From: Ceratodon purpureus
Taxonomy: Eukaryota > Streptophyta > Bryopsida > Pseudoditrichales > Ditrichaceae
Direction: 5' to 3'
Assembly: GCA_014871385.1 (NCBI GenBank)
Contig: CM026426.1
Coordinates: forward strand, 53,805,477 to 53,869,476
Length of the DNA: 64,000 bases
The position numbers and the translations under genes are program-made. The notes under the pieces are model-generated. The model worked only from the letters and a program-made list of their open reading frames with translations. It made no database searches and had not been told where the DNA came from. Each line of letters starts with the position of its first letter. The stretch's first letter is position 1. This document shows positions 49,588 to 60,893 of the stretch, piece by piece.

Positions 49588-50818
49588 AACTTCCCTACCC
49601 CTAAGGGTGGGTGGGCAGGACACCCCTTTACAGGGCAGGTTTTATCACCTTCCTCACCAAATTTCTAGCTAAATCAGCCCATTCTCAATTCAAACCAAAT
49701 CAAGTCTATGCACTCTTTTGTAATTCCAAATTACCAGTTTAGTCACATAGTGTTGTTCACTAGAAAATTCACAATCAACACACTACTTACAATATAGTAG
49801 TGTATGACAAAACAATCTCAGGTAGTTCCAAAATAGTCACATAGTGCTTTACACCAAAGAATTCTCAATCAATTCACTACTTACATATAGTAGTGTATGA
49901 TAAATCAATCCATATAGTAGAGAAAAGTTTGTCTTAAAACTGACAATACAAGATCACACACAAAATAGTTTGAGTTTCCAGAAATCTTCTCATCCCTTGA
50001 ATGTTGGTGTAGTAAAGTAAGAAAAATCCAGAGGTAAAGGACCTCACCTGTCCCCATAAACACAACCAAAACCACAGTTAGGATTATGTTTGTAGACAAG
50101 GTGTCAACAGCCCTTTACAGCTTGTTATTGCAGTCACAAGAAAAATCAAACCCTACACCAAACATATAAATCAAAGGGAGAGATGAAAGAGTCTAATTGC
50201 AAACATAAATTAGAGGACCTGACTAGTAGTTCCACCAGACTCAGCCTTGTTGCACTTCAGCTCCACACCACCATAAACCAAAACTTCACAAGCTCTTAAA
50301 ATCTCTCACACATGTAGCAAACTAGAATTACTTTCAAAGCAGACAAGTAAACAGATGCATATGGCAAAGAAACTCCCAAGGTTTTATACCCTCAAAGGAG
50401 TCTCTAGAGATTCACTTGTTCATTATATGGAGAGTCTGTGCAAATGAACAGCCTGTAATAATGAACAGCCTTGCAAGACCAATCATCTCTGACCCTTAGA
50501 TGAAGGTTAACCTAGATCAAATGGTCATAGATTAGTGCCTCGCAAAGAATAAAGTTCAAGCTTGTAGTAAGCCCCAAGTAAAGTAAGCTTCAAGTTTGGA
50601 GTAATTACCAGCAAGCCAGATGTAAGGGAGGTGGGTGGGTTTCACTAATTTACACCTTAGTTAGCATATCATGCCATAATAAAGTGACTATGTAATTGCT
50701 TGCACACTTTTTCAAGTAATGTGCAAATTAATTTGCAAGCCTACATAACTGAAGAGTGCAACTTCTGTCTAAATCATTGTGATAGAAACCTTATTTATTA
50801 GCCAGAAAATAAATTCTA
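49588..50818 (-). repeat. LTR-like direct repeat, upstream copy
   Basis: Same 1,231-bp length and same ends as 44733-45963, in direct orientation. Few substitutions between copies are visible. Confidence 0.9.
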
Positions 50819-50825
50819 AATCAAA

Positions 50826-52881
50826 TACGGGTATAAGAGCAACCCAATATTTAAAAAAGAAAAAAAGAAAAAAAAGAAATAAACAAACAGTCTTGAGCTC
50901 CAATTGGATTATATCTTGGTGTAAACCCAAAGTTGGGTACCAATGCTATCTACAGATAAAATTTCTCAATTTTCTTAGGCTCCTATCTAATGTTTCTTTG
51001 TGTAAATAGACCAGCAGTCTTTCAATATTCTAACAAAGAAAGGCAGAAAGCTTGCTCCACTACATTTAACCACTTTCTCCCAAGTCTAATGGTGACTGTT
51101 TCCAAAAAATATTTATTTTGTTAAAGATTATTCACAATCAACAATTCCTAGTAGGAACAATTTGGAGTTGGTGTGTAATAAGGCTTTACAATTCTAAAGT
51201 ATGGATTACATTTGTACAACTTGATTCATCGTATCTATCATTCATATGTTTAAAAAACAATTCAAGCTGAAAATCTGTTCTGCTTTCCGACATTGACTAT
51301 GTGCCCAAAATTGCAAACCACCCCACATTAACATTAATTAATTAACGCGGCCGCGGAGGGGGGAGGGGTTACGTGGCGCAGCTGGGACGATCTTGGGATT
51401 GGAGGATCTTTGAGGCGTCTAGAGGGGTCTTGGGGGGTCTTGGAGAAGCGAGTCTTGAGGGCTTTATACCATAATGTTTGCAGCTCCTCACCTCCCCTGA
51501 AAAATACAAGAGGGCTAGGGGTGGGTAGGAAAATAAATTTTTAAATATCAATTGCACGTAGGAGTCCATGTGGCACCTCCTCAAGGGAATCCATGTGGCA
51601 GAAATGTCCTTGGTGACTTTTCTGCATTAATTTATTAATACAGAAATGTCACATGGGACACTATCAGGGATAAACTACTACCGTTGACTACTAAGAAAGT
51701 ATTGACAATTCTTAAGTGAAATTTTTGAGAGTTGTTCTGAATTTGACTAATCTCAATGCAATGGTATCTATAAAAAGATTATATTCTTATAAACTAAATG
51801 AATTTGCAATTATCATGAATATTTTTAAAACTAAATATGATAATTTTGACATATTGCAGTCTTCTTAAATATTATGGGAAATTCACACAATGATTTTTTG
51901 AAATTAAAACCATTTACATATTGGGTAACAACGACAAGAATCCATCAGGACTCTTGAATTAAAAAAGATGGGTATAATGGATAAGCAAGTCAAATATGTG
52001 ACTTGGAAGAATTTGGAAATGTGAGCAATGAGGGATTTATTCATAAGAATATGTGCTTAAGTGCTCATTTTTTTTATTAGAATATATTCATTTACGAAAT
52101 GTAAGCAATTTATTCATAGTGTCGTAGAGCATTTAAGAACAAAAAATGGCAGAAGACCATATTGAAAAATATATTGGTATTCACACAAATGGTTCTCTAC
52201 GCACTATCGTATTGTGAATGCATAATTTTTGCTATAACTAATTATTGAATTATGGTTGCCAAAGCTCTTTTACTGCGTTGATTATCATCATAGAAAGAAT
52301 CTTATGAACTATAGGAAAAATATGCAAAGTAATCCTACTAACACACCTCACAGATCAAGCAGCCCAACAATGTGGCTTCTTTTCATGTAGAGTATTTAAA
52401 CCATGGATAAAACACCTAGCTATGTATAACTTAATTTAAGAAGCTATCTATATTACAATAAAACACCATAACTAACAAATACACCCTATCTTAAACAAAA
52501 TACGAGATCACCATCATATACAAATCCTCAACTTATCAACAACGAACATTCCACTTGCTGAAAAGATAGATGAAACTGTTGCAATTGCAAAAAATGCTAA
52601 TAAACGTTCCAAAGACATAACTACAAAATACATTCAAGAATATGTGGAAAAAGCCATATCAAGATATAGACAATCATATGAAAAAACATTCAAGAAAGTG
52701 AATGAAAAAGTCTTCAGAAACGATGAATCATCACTTCTAGATTGCATAAGTGACAAACATAATAATTACATACATGCCACTATCAATTAAGTGATCTACC
52801 ACATTGTACATGCAGTGTGAGACAATACAAGTGGCTTGACTTAAATGACTTCACTATAGACAAAAGAAGAGAATAAATATC
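50826..52881. other. AT-rich spacer with a GC-rich patch
   Basis: No convincing gene. A GC-rich patch at about 51346-51440, beginning GCGGCCGCGGAGGGGGGAGG just after ATTAATTAATTAAC, contrasts sharply with its surroundings; the short frame across it is not recognisable. Confidence 0.4.
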
Positions 52882-53577
52882 TCACTTCACAAGTACTTTT
52901 AGTGAACCATTTCCCTTGGGTATGTATGGTTCACTTCCTCTGTCTCCAGTAGGACCAACTTCAGATATCAGTCCCTCAGCATAACAGGTAGCCGGTCGAT
53001 CTCTCTCTGAGTTCATGTCTTCATCATCTTGCCTTCCATGACCGGGATACCCTTCATGTCTCCTACTGTTGGCCCCTTCTGCAGTATTATAGTCTGCGTC
53101 GTTAATAGCGAAAGGCTCTTGGTTTATTCATGTGATGTTGTCCAATGTTTGCATAGCCTCCATTGCGACGTCGTTCATCCGCTCTTCTCTTGCCGCAATC
53201 TCTTCCACTTGTTGATACATGTCATGCATCAATTGCCTCATTTGCAATCCATTATCACGGTCAGATGGTTGTCAGGACGTCTCTGCCTGCCTCGAAGAGT
53301 AATTTTGGTTCCATTCATCATCGGAAGAATCAGGATCCTGGGGTCCTCTCCAGACACGGCAATCAGGCGATCTTTCGTAACAAATTAAATGCTTCTGTAT
53401 CTCTTCTAAACTGAAAGGAAGACCGACGCCTTTGTGCTTCTTACATGGGCACTGTATTCTACTAAAATTGTATGTTTTAGCTCGTTGTTTTTCCCTGTGC
53501 CACAGCTTGTTGTCCCTAGCTTTAATTCTTTGACTGTCAGAAATTGGTAACCTCTTAGACATCCTGTCGATAAACAC
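52882..53577 (-). pseudogene. Second CACTA transposase, N-terminal part only
   Basis: Leftward frame with the transposase-associated domain that starts many CACTA TNP2 proteins: FSRIQCPCKKHKGVGL, LEEIQKHLICYERSPDC, VWRGP. It continues as MRQLMHDMYQQVEEIAARE and, near the end, SEPYIPKGNGSLKVLVK, the expected segment before the catalytic core. Two in-frame TGA codons (near 53270 and 53113) interrupt an otherwise continuous frame and it ends at TGA 52882. The catalytic part is absent here, so this is a truncated copy. It covers exactly the portion that the element at the window start lacks, but nothing shows they are the same element. Confidence 0.65.
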
Positions 53578-55318
53578 ATAGACAACATTATCCCGTCACT
53601 GTCTTTCTGAATTGCAAGATATTACCTGAACAATTAGATTCGTTATAAAGAACACATAGTGAAGATTATAAATAAATCGTAATTGTGATGAGGATGTCTA
53701 TAAATCACAAAAGAAAGCGATGACGTTGTCTGCTTTGGAAAGAATTGAACACAAAATATTCTGCTAACCATTCATATGTATACGAGATTTTATGAATACA
53801 GACAGGAAGGGAGTATGCACACTAGGTTGAACCCAGTGACCGTTTAGGATTTGAGTACCTTACTTGACTGTGATGTTTCAGATGGATCTCGGATACAAAG
53901 CCGCGGTGGAGGACTGCGTTCCAGCTCTTCTTTGTTGAGTACTTCAATCCTAAGTAATTCGAAATTCGGAGAATGGTGAATGACTCCTCGCAGTACAACA
54001 AACATCGGATAATGTTATTTGAACCGTGGATCCACAGTCTGGATATAAACAGATCAGAACAAAAGGATGAATTTCTCTATCACAGCGGTTGTCACCTACT
54101 AAGCAAAATGAGTTCCGTAGTTCAACTATTGCATAAGTAAACCAAAAAAAAAATTAAAAAATTAAAAAGTTAAAAAGAATTTCCAAGTATAAAAGAGAGG
54201 AAGGGGAACATATCAAACAAACATGATCTATTGCAACAAATTGTAATTAAGAAAAGTATATCTTTATGATATGACTAAGAATTTTACGTACCTTTAGTGA
54301 TTCAGTCCGCAAAGTCATCCTCTGAACTCAGTGATGTACAAAATTCTGATACACGTAGGGATGGAAACTAAAATGAGCAAACGTGTCATTGAATTTAGGC
54401 TTCTCAAATCCTGTGACACGAGAACAGATGACCGATATCAAATTAGAAAAATCAGTTAACATATCATTAACAAAACAGAAGCACAAATTCCCCGAAACCT
54501 GCAACCCTAACAGTGACATCAATCCTAATCTACACAGTATTACATATATTGTTCGATCTTTCGACGCGTTTCATGAGCGTGAAATAGGATAATGAATACA
54601 ACTACGCAAAATTAACAATACACATTTACAATATTACAACAAGATTTACTAGAAAACCATATACCTAATGAGATGTCTGTACCTAATTTGCCGCGCCATA
54701 TAACGATGCATCAATTGTTTGTTGAACGTCAGCTGCAGAACGAAATAGCCCTATTAGTACATCGTAATGTCAAAGACCCATATCCTACCCCAAACATCTT
54801 TGGAACCGTAACGTAGAAATGGCTGAGGTAGTCGAGGAGTCACAGTTATTGGGAACCCACTTTTGCGACGTCCTATGGAGTGACGTCAATGTATAGTCAA
54901 CAGTGGAAGGTAGTGAAGGGCAACAAATTCTCGATCTCACAGTTGACCCAAGTGGAATACCAGCAATGCAACGAAGTTCACAACACCCAATTACAGTCTC
55001 AACAGTTTCTTCGACTATGTCGATGAGATTGCAACCTCGGTATACTGTCAAAACGAACCGCCATCCCACCGAAGTGAAGATGTCATGTACATACTGGTCC
55101 AATCAACACAAAAATATCGAAAATAACGTTCCAAAATAACTACTACAGAACTTTACCGTTGCGACGAGTACTTTCCAAAATAACTACTACAGAACTGCTA
55201 GTTTAGAGGAACACGTCTGCCGTTCAACGAGCTTTTTACACTGAGTTGGAAGAAGCCCCCCAACGTCGAGAAAATAGGCGGGTTGATGTATCCGGCATCT
55301 CACTTATCAAGTGTACAC
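53578..55318. other. Spacer, possible 5' region of the truncated CACTA gene
   Basis: No confident gene. A 24-bp direct repeat containing CCAAAATAACTACTACAGAA occurs at 55129-55152 and 55173-55196. An A-rich tract lies near 54147-54178. Confidence 0.4.
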
Positions 55319-55329
55319 AACTCCTCCTT

Positions 55330-55338
55330 CGCTATTTA
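55330..55338 (+). promoter_or_regulatory. Possible TATA box
   Basis: CTATTTAAG, about 80-90 bp upstream of an ATG at 55419. Spacing and motif fit a plant core promoter; nothing else supports it. Confidence 0.35.
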
Positions 55339-55418
55339 AGGCACTGTCTCCATTCTTAATCGATTGTCAGTATTCTCACCATCGGTTACAAAGAGAGTGC
55401 ATTTTCAGGTCTTTCACG

Positions 55419-57129
55419 ATGTTGCGGAAGAGGAGTATTGACGACTTAGAGGAAGTAGATTTGGAGGGTATGGAGTCGGAAGAGGAGCCGTCGGCATGAA
55501 CAAATACAAGAGACTCAGGCAGGCCAAGATCGCACGGAACAACTCTACCTTCAGCAGGCTGTTGACGCTTCTAATGCACTGTAAGTGATTTATGTAGTCA
55601 TAACCCTAGTGCTTTAGCGATTGAATTTACCGATGTCTGCCACACGTCAATTTGAACGTCATAGATTTGTTATAGAGTGATATTGTACTCCTCTACGATT
55701 CCACGAGGGTATTGTTTATTGCGACTTACGCCGCCGTTCCTGTTGCTCATTTTGTGTGCTTGTTACAGTTTCGGATCTCTCCCTAGCAAATCTGCTGCAG
55801 GTGAGAAAAAGAAGAGGATACAATGAGGTCGGAATGTGGAAAGTGGAGGAACGAAACGGAGAAGTGCGCGACTAGATCATGCAGGATCAGGTGGGCTTGA
55901 ACATTTACCATCGTCTAGCATCCAGGTACGCTGTAGAGACTATGGCGGAGAGAGGGAACGGAGTTCATCGGAGCGTTCATCCTCAGGTGATTTTCAAATT
56001 ACCCTACATTTAAACCCTAATTACAGTATGCTTGATCACTTTGGCAGGACATCCCCACGCTGGGACTTACCAAGTGCTACAAGCGTTTTTCGGAGGGGCA
56101 GGGTTGATGAGCCCTTAGTTTTTGGTTTTTTATTTTAAAATTCCCAAGAGGGACTCTCTAGAGTAATTCGAGGCCGCAGGCCCCATTTTTGAATTCAAAA
56201 TTACCAAAAATGGCCTTGGGGGGGGTCCAAATTGAAAATTTTAGGGTTTTGGAAGAAAAAAGCCAACCAATGGGAGTGGCTCCTAAAAATGCTCGTAGCA
56301 CTAGGTAAGTCCCAGCGTGGGGGATGTCCTGTCCACGCCATGCTTGATATAGTTGGTTTTACGTGATTGTTACTTCCCAATTTTTACAGAATAAATAGGG
56401 TTTCTTGTCCATGTCAGAGTTCACGAGTGTTCTATGTTGGAAACTACATCAGGAATTATGCTTTCACTGTCGTTACCTACGTGATCGTGGTTGGAGTAAC
56501 ATATTCAGTAAAAAAACGTCATTTATTGCTCAGTATGGGAGAAAAGCATTACTCTATGCAAATCTGAATGGAAACTTCTTGAAGGGTGCGGAATTTTACC
56601 ATATTGATGTTGTTGTGTACTTTTTCTAGCGCAGGCTGCAAGTGCATCACCATTGGGGAATACACTGGATGTGGGCCGTGAGGAAGAGAGGACCACGGAA
56701 CTGAACTTGACGAGGACAAAGTCAACAGAAACAATACCACACAACGATTTAAATAGCTCAAATCTACCCAAATTGAATAATGCTCACGGTTTGGGGAGAT
56801 ATCCGACTAACCCTAATGAGGGAAGGGGGTCTCTCTATTTTGCCCCATCGAGCGTTGCAGCCGCCCCTCACGCGGGTAGGGGCAGCGCAACGCCCTTCGA
56901 CCCTCCCCCTCCCCGAACCAGGCCGTCCCTGACCCTGGGCAAAGCCTCGCGCGCCCGTGGTGAGCCCTCGCACCCTAGCTGCAGCTCCCCGCCCTGTCTG
57001 TCCGTCACCCATTCTTCATCCCGGTCCCGTCACCCTCGTCGAGCGTCCACCCCTGCGCCCCGCGACGTCTCTCCCGTTGTACCATCATTATTCTCGCTGT
57101 CTCTGCTGACGGCGGCTGCGCAGTTTTGA
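55419..57129 (+). CDS. Unknown gene fragments (acidic/Ser-Arg-rich exons) interrupted by a MITE
   Basis: Not a recognised family. A short first frame (KRSIDDLEEVDLEGMESEEE) follows the possible TATA box, then coding-like exon pieces: QAVDASNAL before a GTAAGT donor (about 55590), a piece 55801-55988 with RRSARLDHAGSGGLEHLPSS ending at a GTGATT donor in phase 1, and a frame after TTCTAG (about 56629) with TLDVGREEERTTELNLTRTK that turns into a Pro/Ser/Arg-rich low-complexity stretch to 57129. A 303-bp MITE sits between the last two. Exon style (acidic, phase-1 donor) is reminiscent of the paralog pair at 6.5-12.5 kb, but no shared motif was found. Frames do not all join, so treat it as a hypothetical or broken gene. 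Confidence 0.3.
56037..56339. mobile_element. Mutator-type MITE, 303 bp
   Basis: Long inverted repeats: CAGGACATCCCCACGCTGGG continuing through ACTTACCAAGTGCTACAAGC at the left, mirrored at the right by GCTCGTAGCACTAGGTAAGT and CCCAGCGTGGGGGATGTCCTG. It is flanked by the 9-bp direct repeat ATGCTTGAT (56028-56036 and 56340-56348). The 9-bp duplication fits the Mutator superfamily. No coding capacity. Confidence 0.8.
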
Positions 57130-57342
57130 ACGTCGGGGCGACACTATGAGGCAGAGCCAGAGGCGAATTCATGAGTTTGTAGGGAATTTGGATCGGACAT
57201 GGCAGGGGAAGGTTGGGCGGGGTTGGGGATGGTCGAGCTTGTGTCATTTGTGCGAAAACTTTGCATGAACATGCTGTGTTGTAGTTGCCGGGATTATGCG
57301 ATGCATGGGGGAGGGTGAGCGGTATTTGTAGCGCGAGCTTCA

Positions 57343-57731
57343 CATTACGTGCAAAAACAGGTCTAGAAAAGGCCGTATAAGCGGCACGTGAGAGAAAAAA
57401 AAGGCCGCTGCCCGCGTACTTTTTGACATGGCACCGAAGGTGCCTCCGTGGTGCCAGCAACCGCCGCAGGGGCTCGAACCAATGACCTCCTCGCGAGGCG
57501 TGTGGAGGGCGTTGCTACAGTGGCGGGCTGACAGCATCTGCCCACTTTGGACCAAACTCCGAGCCGACCCGATCATGTCAGCTCGCATATTCCGAGGACC
57601 TTTGTTCAGGACGCGCCACCGAGGTGCGTGCGGGCAGCGATTCTGGCATCTGCTGCCAGCGGGGGGCAGGGGGTTCACCTAGAAAGGGCAGGCTTAGACG
57701 GCCTTTTCTAGACCCCGTTTTGCACGTAATG
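57343..57731. mobile_element. Non-autonomous inverted-repeat element, family X, copy 2
   Basis: 389 bp with terminal inverted repeats CATTACGTGCAAAAACAGGT... / ...ACCCCGTTTTGCACGTAATG, homologous to those of 31224-31624 and in the opposite orientation. The interior B-box-like sequence is GGTTCGAGCC (reverse strand, 57471-57480), and the tRNA-like core is also kept. A 4-bp direct repeat TTCA flanks it (57339-57342, 57732-57735). Confidence 0.8.
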
Positions 57732-58084
57732 TTCAGCATGAGATGACGGTTGCTAAGTGAATCACTTCGGATTGGTGTGACTCAATTCTGCCCCTATTAT
57801 GCAAACTCATCGGATCGGGAGCGCGATCTAGACCTCGCAGACACTGTAGAGATGCATGATGTCTAGTTTGGGGCGGACGCTTATGCGGTGGGCTTGGGCG
57901 CGGTCGGTGAGGACAGCACCTGAGACTTCCAGGAGGCCGGGGGCGATGCAGCAGAAGATGAAGGAGGGAGGGGAGTCCCGACATCGATGTCGGTTGTCGA
58001 CAAGGCAGATGGGCAGTCCACTCCGATGCAGCAGGGCCTGTTTTCGAGCGGCTTGAACAGCTTGTCGCATCAGTAGACTACGGA

Positions 58085-60180
58085 ATGGACGATCAGTGCG
58101 ACGAGGAGATGGAGGACGGGGAGGATAGGGCCAGCCCGGAAGAAGAGCGAGTATTGAGCGAAGGTGAAGACTCTCTCAGTTTTAGGACAGAGCCCGTCTT
58201 AGAACCAAGTGGTGATGAACCCGAAGTCGAGGAGTTGGGCGTCCAGAGTGCTGTTCTGGACAAGAAGATCAAGAGGCCCTCCTGGCGGAGGGTGGCAGAC
58301 AAGGTTAGAAGGTCTGTCTAGAACCCACCCCCCAGGCCATTCTATAGGACAGATCTGCGGTGGGAGTCCAAGTGGAACCAGGGGAATGGGAAGCGAAGGG
58401 AGACGCAGAAGGTCACTATCCCATGGGATAGGTTGGAGGACTTCCTCGAGGGTGAGATGTCTGCCCGTCAACATCCCTGTACCTTTGTGGAGGAGTCCCG
58501 CCGATGCATGAAGAGGGATGCTAGGAAACAGATCAGGGCTGACTCGGCTGTCCAGGAGATAAGGTAATGCCTGGCTTGAAGTGCTTCCTTGCTTAGGACA
58601 GTTCAATTCGTTTGCAATTTCTATCTATTGCGATTTTTTGAGTCCCTTGCTGCCGCTGTGCAACCTCGAACAGTAGGACAGATTCAGCTCACTTTACATG
58701 CCCCTCTCAGTGTACAGTGCAGCTATTGGTGTCAATATGGGCCGGTGGACTACAGTCGGCAATACAAAGCCGAAGTGCAAAAGGTCTTCTCTCACTGCCT
58801 CACCCAGAGAAAGGACTCCACTAATCAGAGGAAGGCCGTGAAGAAGGCTTAGAAGCTTGTAGAGAAGGCTGCAAAAGATGCTGAAAAGGCTACAAAAGAT
58901 GCTAAGAAGAAGGCCGCAAAAGATGCTGGGAAGAAGGTGCGGCCTAAAAAGAAAGGTAAGACAGAGACTGTCTCTGTTCCTGACCTTAATGTTGAGGCTG
59001 TGGATGAGGACGCAGAAGAGCTTGCTCGCCTACAGGAAGCACATGAGAAGCTACAGCAGGCGCAGGCCTTGATCGAAGCAGCCTCAAAGCCGAAGAGAAA
59101 GACCCGGGTGAGCAAGGTCCAAGCCGGGATGTCAATCAAGCGCGGCTGCCAGTGCAATTTCGTTGCAAAATAGCTACAGTGTGATGAAAAACTTTGTACT
59201 ATTCAATTCCACTGCATGATCCATATTAACCGGGAAGGAGTGTCATGGAGCACAGTTTGGAGGCCACAGAGCTGGCCTATCGGGTCATTTGTCAGCAGCC
59301 AGGAAGAAGTGGATAACAGACTCCTTGAGGTCAGGCAAGTTGCCTGCCCAGGTCATGGCCGAGCACAAGGCGGAAGTAATGCGATGTGCGCAAAATAACC
59401 TGCCAGCCACGAGGGACACATTCATTATGCCGTCCGACGTATATAACATCGCTAACAAGCTTGCCAAAGAACTGTGGGAAAAGCATCCGTCCGATGCCAT
59501 GAGTGTCCGTATGTGGACAGACGAGAATGCAGACTGTCACTATCACTACCGTGAGTATGGGACTGTACAGCTCAATGAGCCGCCGCCTCCTAAGGACGAC
59601 CCATTCTGCCTGGCCATCCAAACAGAATGGCAACTTCAGATGATGGTCAGACATGGCCACATGAGGGCTCTCTCTATGGATGCGACTTTCTCTACCAACG
59701 CCCCCAAGGTTAGCACGTCGGTCACCCTCCTTGAATTCTGTACACATGAAGCCCTGTTTGCTGTATATGAGTTCAATTGCCTGTCCTACTGTCCAAGCCA
59801 TCTCTGATATTGTTCTCTCTGTCTTCTGGTGTAGTATCCACTATATACGGTGATGGTGTTCAACGGATGGGAGCAGGGGATACCAGTAGCCTTTACAATC
59901 CAGGGTAGGTCACGGGAACAGGACATCACACCGTGGCTTACGAAGCTGCGGGATCGTTGCATAGCTGTGAAGCCTGATTGGAGACCAAGCTCCTTCTTGG
60001 TTGACAACGACGAGGCTGAACTGAATGCAATTAGGTGAGGACACAGACTACATTATCTTGAGGGGAGTTTCTTTAATATGTTTAGGACACGCAGCAGTTT
60101 AGGGTTCATCACGTCCCTGAAACAACCCGCTTTCATGTGACTTTGCAGGAAGGTATGGCCAGAGGCCGATGCTGTTGAGG
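58085..60180 (+). pseudogene. Truncated MULE transposase relic, homologous to the one at 16-20 kb
   Basis: Diverged homolog of the first MULE transposase. Matching blocks: FYRTDLRWESKW and WDRLEDFLEGEMSA (exon 1), CQYGPVDYS, IKRGCQCNFVAK, a long block to SMDATFSTN with the first catalytic Asp (exon ending 59708), then 59835-60034 with VFNGWEQGIPVAF and FLVDNDEAELNAI (second Asp), and the start of the last exon KVWPEADAV (60149). The homology stops at about 60180 in a G-run, so the catalytic Glu and SWIM finger are missing. Intron positions match those of the first copy. In-frame TAGs occur at 58319 and 58850 and near 59171, and the frame is lost between about 59200 and 59290. No terminal repeats were found. 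Confidence 0.82.
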
Positions 60181-60189
60181 GGGGGGAAA

Positions 60190-60250
60190 GTTCGTATGTG
60201 AGCGGAGAGTGTAGAGCGGAGAGCGGAGAGCACAGAATGGAGAGCACAGA
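60190..60250. repeat. Purine-rich short repeat (GAGCGGAGA/GAGCACAGA)
   Basis: Imperfect copies of GAGCGGAGA, GAGTGTAGA and GAGCACAGA in a row at the break point where the MULE relic ends. It may mark the junction of a deletion or later insertion. Confidence 0.5.
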
Positions 60251-60881
60251 ATTGACAATTAGCCAAATTTTCAAAAGCAAAGTAGACCCTATAACAGTGG
60301 AAAATTACTAAAATAAGGCACGATTTTGTTACTTTTTTTAGGAAAAGAGTATATTACCGTAGAATTCAAGGTTTTCTCTGGTAAGAATATCTTAAGTTTG
60401 TTCACAGAGTTACAAATTGGGGCTGATGTCATGATGACGTCATGCATACAATCCTTTAGATTTGGTCCCTTATTGGATGTAGATACGACTATTCTTGCAT
60501 GATGTTTTTAAATCACAACGGTTTAGATTGAATAGATAATGTAGATAATTATAAGGAATAAGAAAACTTGAAACCGGCAAAAAGAAATGGTCTTAAAAGT
60601 TCGTGGAATATTTCAGAGTTCGTGTACAATAATGGAGTAGCTGAAACCAAGATGTACACCAAGTCAGACTGCTTGTCTTCGTCGAAGAATTCTCCATCTT
60701 TAGATAAGACCATTCCTAGTTTAAATGTCAAGCAGCAATCTATATAAACCTTAGCAGACGTCCTTGAAGTTGTATTAGCTCAATGATTTATGTAGAACTT
60801 AAGCTTGTTCTTGCTAGGGAGTTGTTTGAAGGTATGGGAGAATCATTTGAGGTCGTTGCGTGTGAAACGATTTAACAGGAT
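60251..60881. other. Spacer without a gene
   Basis: About 630 bp, AT-rich, no plausible frame or known motif. Confidence 0.5.
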
Positions 60882-60893
60882 TTGCTTAAGCGG

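Larger units (their letters stand above)
44733..50818 (-). mobile_element. Fossil retroelement with 1,231-bp LTR-like direct repeats and YIDD reverse transcriptase
   Basis: About 6.1 kb, oriented leftward. Two direct repeats of equal length (44733-45963 and 49588-50818) differ at only a few positions by eye, implying a young insertion. A short flanking direct repeat, ATCAAA (44727-44732 and 50820-50825), is a plausible target duplication. Between the repeats lie a gag-like region (about 49361-47733) and a reverse-transcriptase region (about 47658-45961). No protease, RNase H, integrase or tyrosine recombinase was recognised, no polypurine tract is evident next to the downstream repeat, and the repeats do not have TG...CA ends. 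It looks lightly broken, with a few breaks. Ty1/Ty3 affiliation is unlikely; a Penelope-like, DIRS-like or other unusual retroelement is possible. Confidence 0.75.

Noticed and set aside
44733-50818. Classification of the retroelement as an ordinary Ty1/copia or Ty3/gypsy element
   Set aside because: No protease, integrase, RNase H, TG...CA ends or polypurine tract, and the RT blocks are of a different type.
51340-51440. CpG-island promoter or cloning-vector remnant at the NotI-like GCGGCCGC patch
   Set aside because: The patch is short, continues into ordinary AT-rich sequence and shows no vector sequence or gene start.
56653-57129. Pro/Arg/Ser-rich 158-aa protein as a stand-alone gene
   Set aside because: Its second half is GC-rich low complexity readable in several frames; only the first part after TTCTAG looks like an exon.
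55000-57130. A third copy of the unknown paralog family
   Set aside because: Exon style is similar but none of the diagnostic motifs (GKFWYA, THQRPIG, AVDWA) occurs.
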